Assembly (NCBI GenBank): GCA_964569295.1
Contig: CAZMVU010000172.1
Coordinates: 1-10,750, forward strand
DNA length: 10,750 nucleotides
DNA from: CAZMVU01 sp964569295
GTDB taxonomy: Bacteria; Hydrogenedentota; Hydrogenedentia; Hydrogenedentales; JAGMZX01
Direction: 5' to 3'
Shown here: piece after piece, positions 5,868 through 10,750 of the stretch
Layout of the letters: every line of letters begins with the position of its first letter
Numbering within the stretch: position 1 is the stretch's first letter
Translations under genes and position numbers: made by a program
The notes under the pieces: model-generated
Database searches by the model: none
The model's input: the letters and a program-made list of their open reading frames with translations, nothing else
Told to the model about the DNA's origin: nothing

Positions 5868-8800
5868 ATGTTCCGCACACGATACACTCCCGTCCTCTTG
5901 CTGGCCGCCGCCTGCGCCGGGTGGTGCGCTTGCGCGCCGGCCCAGTCCGGGCGTGAGGACGCGGCAAAACAGGAGGTGGTGCGGGCGGCCATGAACGACC
6001 GCGTGCCCGCCGATGCGCAGGCTGCCATGCGCGCGCGGGCGCTGGAAGCCGATACTCTCACGGGCCTTACAGCCCGGGACGCTGGCGGCGTTACCCGTGT
6101 CACGCTGGACCGATCGGCGGCGGGCGCATACGAAGTATTTGCACTCGACGGCGGAAGCCGGCTTGTCTGCGATCTGGATAACGCCCTTCTCCTCGAAGCA
6201 GGAGACAAAGCCATTACGGGCGGCAGCCCCCTCGTTTCCGCTGTGCGCTCGAGTGTCTTCGCCCTCACCCCGCGCTTTGTGTCCCGTGTCGTTCTTGATC
6301 TTACAACCCCATGCACCTACAGCGAGGATACAACGGACACCGGCATCGTCGTAACGCTACGTCCGCGCAATGAAGAGATTGCGCATCGTGCGGAACTGGC
6401 CATTGCCTGGCCCGCCGCGAAAAAGAGTGACGATGCCGTGCAGACGAAGCCCAAGCTCGCTGCGGACCTTGCCGCCGTGCGTGAGCACAGGGATGGGTCT
6501 GATAAAGCGGGCAAGCCGGAAGCGCCCCATGCTCCCGAGGGAGAAGCTATCGATAAACCAGCGCAGCCAGAAGTGGCCGGTAATTCGGCAGGCCTGAGGA
6601 GAACCTTTGATAATGCGCTTGTGAGCAAGGTTTTGCGCGATGATCTGGCCGACTTGGCGAGCCCGCCGAAAACGGCGCCCGAGAACGGCCTCATGGGGGA
6701 CTTGGCGGCGGTGTGCGCGCCGCAGCCCAACCTGAATGTCGGATTTGCCGGTGCTGCAGGCGCCGTGGATGATGCGGAGTCCGCCCGGGATATTGACACG
6801 CCCGCCGTGCTCGGCCAGATCAGCCCGAGCGACCCGCCAGCGGAAGAAGAACCCGCCTTCGACGAAGAAGCCAGTGAAATGGCCGTTCCCCCCGCTGATA
6901 CGGGCATTGAAGATATCGACAGAGGGCCGGCCGACCCGCCTGTTGCGGAGGCAGAGCCTCTTTCTAACGACGAAGAGGCGGAAGCACCCTCAGACGAGAT
7001 GCCGGACGAGACGCCGGACGAGACGCCGGACGAGACCCCGGACGAGACGCCGGACGAGACGCCGGACGAGACNNNNNNNNNNNNNNNNNNNNNNNNNNNN
7101 NNNNNNNNNNNNNNNNNNNNNNNNNNNNNNNNNNNNNNNNNNNNNNNNNNNNNNNNNNNNNNNNNNNNNNNNACGAGACGCCGGACGAGACCCCGGACGA
7201 GACGCCGGACGAGACGCCGGACGAGACCCCGGACGAGACCCCGGACGAGACCCCGGCCTCACCCAGGGAAGAAGAGCCGCTGCCGCCCCCGAGTCGCCGC
7301 GGGTCTCCGGATACAAGCGAGGCAAACAGCGCCATCTCGAACATTCGCCGCGCGCTGGAAGGCACGGGCATACGCGGTGGCGACGAACAGGCCGAGAGCG
7401 CACAGACGGGCGAAGTGCCGGAAACCCTTACGCCGTCCCAATCCCCCGTTGTAGCCGCTCCGCCCCCCCAATGGAAGGGGGATCCCATGGATATGCCGGT
7501 GAACCTGGATTTCCGCGACATGGAAATGGCGAATGTCGTGGCCATACTCGCCGCGATGGCAGATATCAACGTTGTTGCCGGTACGGAACTTACCGGTACG
7601 GTCACGTTGAGCCTCAAAGATGTGCCGCTCCGCCAAGCCATTGGCACTGTTCTGCGCATCAATGGCTTGGGCTATGTAATGGAAGAAGGCATATTCCGCA
7701 TCCTTCCCTACGAAGAAGCCATGGCCACAGAGCGCACCACCCGCGTGGTCAACCTCGAGAACGCCGAACCCGAGGAGATTCGCACTATCCTGGAAGATGT
7801 CCTCGTCGGATCGGTGGATCAGAATCTCGTGAGCCTTTCCGCCAACGCGGACACGGGCGCGATAATTATCGCCGGTCCCGAGCAGCGGGTGGCTGAGCTG
7901 ACCGCACTCGCGCAGGAGCTCGATGTGGCGGAGCCGATCATGCCGACGGTGACGGAAGCGATTAAACTGAACTACGCAGATGCGGAGCAATTGGTCGAAC
8001 TGGCCTCAACCATGCTCACGCCAGAACTCGGCCAGGTATCCGCCGACCCGCGGGCGCGGTTCCTCGTTGTTACGGATGCGCCCGCCGTTGTCGAGCAGGT
8101 GCGCATGCTTGTGGACCAGCTCGACATGCCAGTGAAGCAAGTCAGCATCGACGCCATGGTGGTGGATGCCACGCTCAGCGATGAAGCGGAGACCGGTGTG
8201 GATTGGGTCATGTCCGCTATCCAGCATCAGACCCGGCGGCAGTGGGCGCTCGGGCTTGATGAGAACAGCGGCAAGATCCAGGAACTGGATATGAACACCA
8301 ACCTCGGTCTGGGCGATACGGCGGGGAACCTGTCCCTGGGTATTCTCTCGTCGGATGTGGATATACGCGCCACGGTTCAAGCGGAAGTTCGGAATCAGAA
8401 TGGGTCGTTGCTGTCGAACCCGGTCATTGTCACTGTGGAAAACAAGCCGGCTCAAATCAAGATCGCTCAGGAAATTCCGTATACCGAGCTGACACAGACG
8501 GACCGCGGCGGCTCGCAGACCAACACGGAGTTCAAGGAAGTGGGTACTGTGCTGCAAGTGACGCCGCAGGTGACCCACGATGACCACATCATTGTCGACG
8601 TGGAGGGCAAGGAGAGCGGCACCACGGGCGAGTTCCAGGGCGTGCCCATCGAGGACAAGCGCGAGGTGATGACGACTGTCCGGCTCAAGGACGGCCAGAC
8701 CATCTTCATCGGCGGGTTGCGCAAGAACGACAACGACAAGTCCATTCGCAAGGTGCCGGTACTGGGAGACATTCCCGTGATGAACTTCCTGTTCCGGCAG

Positions 8801-9016
8801 GATGTGCGTAGCGAACGGGTCAACGAGTTGCTCATCTTCCTCGAGTGCAACGTGCTTCCCGACGAAGTGCCGGAACTCTCGCCGGATCAGCGTGACAAGT
8901 ATGCTGTCGGGGAAAATATGCCTATGCGGCCGGCCGCTACGCAGAATCAGATGCGGGACTACCTCAAGCCGCACAAGACCCAGGACCCCATCTGGAAAGT
9001 TCGCCGAAGCGATTAG
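5868..9016 (+). CDS. pilQ: Type IV pilus secretin PilQ (interrupted by an assembly gap)
   Basis: PilQ forms the outer-membrane pore through which the pilus passes. ATG 5868 follows AAGGAG at a 9-base spacing. Residues 1-25 are a signal peptide, probably cut after APA. Residues about 61-167 form an AMIN domain (peptidoglycan binding; SRLVCDLDNALLL, PRFVSRVVLDLTTP). A long acidic proline-rich linker ends in PDET repeats holding 100 N (7073-7172). After the gap the frame shifts relative to the N run, which is expected because its length is arbitrary. The protein continues with N0/STN (about 7490-7710, VNLDFRDMEMANVVAIL), two N1-type domains (about 7740-8130) and the secretin core (about 8140-8860). 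Core hallmarks are GSLLSNPVIVTVENKPAQI, VGTVLQVTPQV and VPVLGDIPVMNFLFR. At more than 1,010 residues it exceeds the usual 650-770 because of the linker. It is one gene, not two. Confidence 0.93.
7002..7255 (+). repeat. 12-bp tandem repeat encoding PDET, spanning the assembly gap
   Basis: The unit CCG-GAC-GAG-AC(G/C) encodes Pro-Asp-Glu-Thr. Six units are visible before the N run and about seven after it. The unit differs only by ACG versus ACC in the Thr codon. One degenerate unit, DEMP, lies just before (6993-7004). The array is likely collapsed or truncated in the assembly. It lies between the AMIN domain and the N0 domain of PilQ and would form an acidic extended linker in the periplasm. 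Confidence 0.92.
7073..7172. other. Assembly gap of 100 N
   Basis: Exactly 100 N is the conventional filler for a gap of unknown size. The gap sits inside the PDET array, so short reads could not span it. Keeping both flanks in the PilQ frame requires a true length of 3k+2 bases. Keeping the repeat in register requires 5+12k bases. Confidence 0.95.
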
Positions 9017-9025
9017 AAACGGTAT

Positions 9026-9059
9026 CGGCGCCCGTGGATGTTGCACCTCCATGGCGCCG
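9026..9059. repeat. Hairpin just after pilQ
   Basis: CGGCGCC (9026-9032) pairs with GGCGCCG (9053-9059). An inner TGGA/TCCA stem and a loop of about 9 bases follow. No U-run follows on the plus strand. It lies 10 bases after the pilQ stop and may protect the 3' end or assist the terminator that follows. Confidence 0.4.
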
Positions 9060-9076
9060 GGAAAAAGAGACACCAC

Positions 9077-9118
9077 CGCCCGGGTAGCATGCACAGCATG
9101 CCCCGGGCGATCATTTTT
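9077..9118 (+). terminator. Intrinsic terminator of the pilMNOPQ operon
   Basis: CGCCCGGG (9077-9084) and CCCGGGCG (9102-9109) plus GCATGC/GCATGC form a 14-bp stem with a 2-base TA bulge and an ACA loop. ATCATTTTT follows. The position, 60 bases after the pilQ stop, marks the end of the operon. Confidence 0.8.
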
Positions 9119-9506
9119 CCCGTGCAGTAATTCTACTGCCACTCCACAACGAAGCGTGAAGAACAAAGGGATTTGCTCGCGAGTTCGCGCGCATCCACTG
9201 AAGCGTTTTCCCGAAAAAGGACTGAAAGCCCTGACCCATAAATCTTACGGCCCTGGCAGGAAAAAGGCGGTGGGAAGCCACGGAACTCCGAAGCGCGCAT
9301 ACCTACATCGTGACTCATAGCGACAGCGGGTGAGCCAGAACCGCGCTCAGCGGTCATACCGGGGCACCCTATGAAGTATGAGAAACGGCCAACGGCAAAC
9401 GGCGAACGAATTCCGAATAGTCCATGCCGAAGGCCTGGGTAAACAGCCAAAATGATGGATATGTTTGTAAAGCCGTCCTAGAAAACCGTGAGTATTGTTA
9501 GCAAGA
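9119..9506. other. Intergenic stretch without a convincing gene
   Basis: No frame on either strand gives a recognisable protein. A short 7-bp tandem repeat ACGGC(C/A/G)A occurs three times at 9385-9405, and a small hairpin ACCGC-GCTCA-GCGGT lies near 9341-9355. A plus-strand frame running to 9320 is an out-of-frame extension from pilQ and has no ribosome site or family. No clear terminator for the minus-strand CDGSH gene was found here. Confidence 0.5.
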
Positions 9507-9746
9507 CTACAGCGCCTTATGCGCACCATCGCAGAAAGGGGCCTTCGCTGACTGTTTGCACGTGCACATGGCGCAGCTCTTCCCTTCTTCTTCAATCACG
9601 ACGGATACAGGCCGGAATGCCGTTCCCTTGTGCGAGCCGTCGCACCAGGGTTGCGACTTCGACAAGCCGCACGCGCACCAGTGGTATGCGCCAGGGGCAA
9701 GGACGAGAACTTCCGGCTTGGTGCCGGCGATAGTGGGTTTCTCCAT
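9507..9746 (-). CDS. CDGSH-type iron-sulfur protein with two CDGSH motifs
   Basis: This small 79-aa cytosolic protein should bind two [2Fe-2S] clusters, each through three cysteines and one histidine. Motif 1 is CACGLSKSQPWCDGSH (C24, C26, C35, H39). Motif 2 is CTCKQSAKAPFCDGAH (C61, C63, C72, H76). Both fit the CxCx2(S/T)x3PxCDGx2H pattern with every ligand present. ATG 9746 has a strong ribosome site, GGAGGTGA, about 8 bases upstream. Tandem-motif bacterial members of this size are common; proposed roles are redox or cluster transfer, and none can be assigned from context. It is divergent from the ABC-F gene, sharing a 152-base intergenic region. Confidence 0.9.
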   Translation of the reverse strand: MEKPTIAGTKPEVLVLAPGAYHWCACGLSKSQPWCDGSHKGTAFRPVSVVIEEEGKSCAMCTCKQSAKAPFCDGAHKAL

Positions 9747-9819
9747 GATGTAGTCACCTCCGTGGGTTGTCGCGTTAGAGACACCGCGTATGGTCGTGAT
9801 ATTCCGGCAGGGGCACCGC

Positions 9820-9849
9820 TTGGCGTGACGGGGCGCAAGGGTGTACAGT
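9820..9849 (+). promoter_or_regulatory. Weak candidate promoter for the ABC-F gene
   Basis: TTGGCG (9820-9825) and TACAGT (9844-9849) are 18 bases apart, each matching consensus at 4 of 6 positions. The leader to GTG 9899 would be about 40 bases. The same 152-base region must also hold the divergent promoter of the CDGSH gene, which I could not place. Confidence 0.3.
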
Positions 9850-9898
9850 AGCGCGCCGTGTGTGTTGTTGTCATTGTAACCGGCCGGAAATTGTTCTT

Positions 9899-10750
9899 GT
9901 GAGCGTGAAATCCCCAGCCCCCGCCATACTCACCGTGCAGGAGGTGACCCGGAGTTACGGCGCCCAGCCCGTGCTGGACGGTGTGTCCCTGACCTTGCAC
10001 GAAGGGGAGCGCGTGGGCCTCATTGGCCGCAATGGCAGCGGCAAGTCGACCTTACTGCGCATTATGGCGGGGCTGGATACGCCCGATTCCGGCCTGGTAA
10101 CGCGCATGCAGGGACTGCGGGTCGGCCTGCTCACGCAGGATTGTGAGCTGCCGGGCGAATGGACGGTGGCCGAGGCGCTCGAAAAAGCCGGCGCCCCTGC
10201 ACGTGAACTGCTTGCGCACTACCACCGGCTTGTGGCGAAGCTCGGGGAGCACCGGCCTGGTACGAAAGAACACGCCCAGCTCCAACAGGAAGCGGCCGCA
10301 GCGGAGCATGGCGTGGGGCTGCTCGATGGCTGGGACCTGCCCACGGAGATCAAGCGCCTCTCGACGGAACTGGCGCTGCCCAGTGAAGAGCGGCGCCTGA
10401 ATACGCTCTCCGGCGGGGAGCTTCGCCGGGTCGACCTGGCGCGTAATCTCATGGAACGCCCCGACCTGCTCCTGCTCGACGAGCCGACCAACCACATCGA
10501 TACGCGCAGCGTCGAGTGGGTCGAGCGGTACCTCGAGCGCTACCGCGGGGCGTGTGTACTGGTCACGCACGACCGCTATTTCCTGGAGCGGGTGGTCTCG
10601 CGCATCGTCGAGATCGAGTTCAGCCGGGTCTACAGTTTTTCAGGCAATTACGCGGAACTGCTCGAATACAAAGCGGCCATCGAGGAGACCCAGCAGCGTA
10701 CGGAATCGAACCGGCTGAGCGCCATACGCCGGGAGTTGGCGTGGTACCAG
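9899..10750 (+). CDS. ABC-F family ATPase (Uup-like), N-terminal part, runs off window
   Basis: ABC-F proteins are soluble twin-ATPase proteins without membrane domains that act on the ribosome. The first ATPase domain is complete: Walker A GRNGSGKST (43-51), Q-loop Q80, signature LSGGE (170-174), Walker B LLLLDEP ending at 196 followed by TNHID, and the H-loop THDR (H224). The region from about 250 (FSGNYAELLEYKAAIEE), ending in REL-AWYQ, is the start of the interdomain linker and resembles Uup (…ELAWLRRG…) more than EttA. The second ATPase domain lies outside the window. The start is either GTG 9899 or GTG 9905; the ribosome site is weak (GGAAA about 10 bases before 9899). The subfamily call is tentative, so no symbol is given. 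Confidence 0.9.
   Translation, partial: MSVKSPAPAILTVQEVTRSYGAQPVLDGVSLTLHEGERVGLIGRNGSGKSTLLRIMAGLDTPDSGLVTRMQGLRVGLLTQDCELPGEWTVAEALEKAGAPARELLAHYHRLVAKLGEHRPGTKEHAQLQQEAAAAEHGVGLLDGWDLPTEIKRLSTELALPSEERRLNTLSGGELRRVDLARNLMERPDLLLLDEPTNHIDTRSVEWVERYLERYRGACVLVTHDRYFLERVVSRIVEIEFSRVYSFSGNYAELLEYKAAIEETQQRTESNRLSAIRRELAWYQ

Noticed and set aside
7002..7255. CRISPR-like repeat array
   Set aside because: The repeats are contiguous 12-bp units without spacers, in frame with pilQ.
6736..7896. Arg-rich (RRRTRPRTR) and Ser/Gly-rich (SSGVSSGV) ORFs over the repeat array
   Set aside because: They are alternate-frame and opposite-strand readings of the 12-bp PDET repeat, kept open by the repeat and by translated N bases.
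7415..9016. Separate secretin gene starting at ATG 7415
   Set aside because: The frame is open from the assembly gap, continues the PDET repeat, and has no ribosome site at this ATG. It is the C-terminal part of pilQ.
8006..9166. 386-codon minus-strand ORF opposite pilQ
   Set aside because: It lies opposite the conserved secretin domains, is histidine/leucine-rich as antisense frames often are, and has no ribosome site.
9133..9450. 105-codon minus-strand ORF between pilQ and the CDGSH gene
   Set aside because: No domain, no ribosome site and an unusual composition; treated as non-coding.

Overview
The window carries a complete type IV pilus alignment/secretin operon, pilM-pilN-pilO-pilP-pilQ (2805-9016, + strand), flanked by short accessory genes and RNA or regulatory elements. 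Base composition is GC-rich, and the promoters that can be read are sigma70-like. A run of exactly 100 N inside pilQ shows a draft scaffold, probably an environmental genome. The pilus genes, a planctomycete-type SGNH hydrolase fragment and a SPASM-type protein suggest a Gram-negative, free-living bacterium of the Planctomycetota/Hydrogenedentota kind. That placement is an impression from protein style and is not proven by the sequence.

Left arm (1-1730, all minus strand). The N-terminal part of an SGNH/GDSL hydrolase reads cleanly for about 101 codons. It then runs into 122 bases of palindrome-bearing sequence that does not look like the same protein. Upstream of it are a doubtful 88-codon ORF and a 254-aa protein. 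The latter keeps a SPASM-type cysteine pattern on a degenerate radical-SAM-like core and has lost the CxxxCxxC motif. It has its own near-consensus promoter and a terminator hairpin just after its stop.

RNA/regulatory region (1730-2804). A previously unlabelled RNA at about 2194-2375 closely resembles bacterial 6S RNA in its end motifs, rod-like pairing and length. It has a promoter in front and a strong intrinsic terminator behind. Between it and pilM lies a perfect consensus promoter (TTGACA-N17-TATAAT) plus two weaker ones. The perfect promoter would start transcription at or next to the ATG of a 39-codon ORF.

Pilus operon (2805-9016). Four gene junctions either overlap by 1-4 bases or are separated by 6 bases, so the five genes are almost certainly co-transcribed and translationally coupled. 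PilM (actin-like, cytoplasmic) binds the N-terminal NLLP motif of PilN. PilN and PilO form the periplasmic alignment pair. PilP connects them to the PilQ secretin in the outer membrane. Two features are unusual: a ten-G homopolymer inside a low-complexity insert in pilM, and a long acidic linker in PilQ ending in a PDET tetrapeptide repeat array that contains the assembly gap. A strong terminator follows pilQ. No pilus ATPase or pilin gene is present in the window.

Right arm (9017-10750). After about 390 bases without a convincing gene comes a small double-CDGSH iron-sulfur protein on the minus strand. Divergent to it is the first half of an ABC-F ATPase (Uup-like), which runs off the window.

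Nothing here is clearly a novel multi-gene system. The items most worth checking are the poly-G tract in pilM, the PDET array, the 6S RNA, the degenerate radical-SAM protein, the consensus promoter with its possibly leaderless small ORF, and the interrupted SGNH gene.
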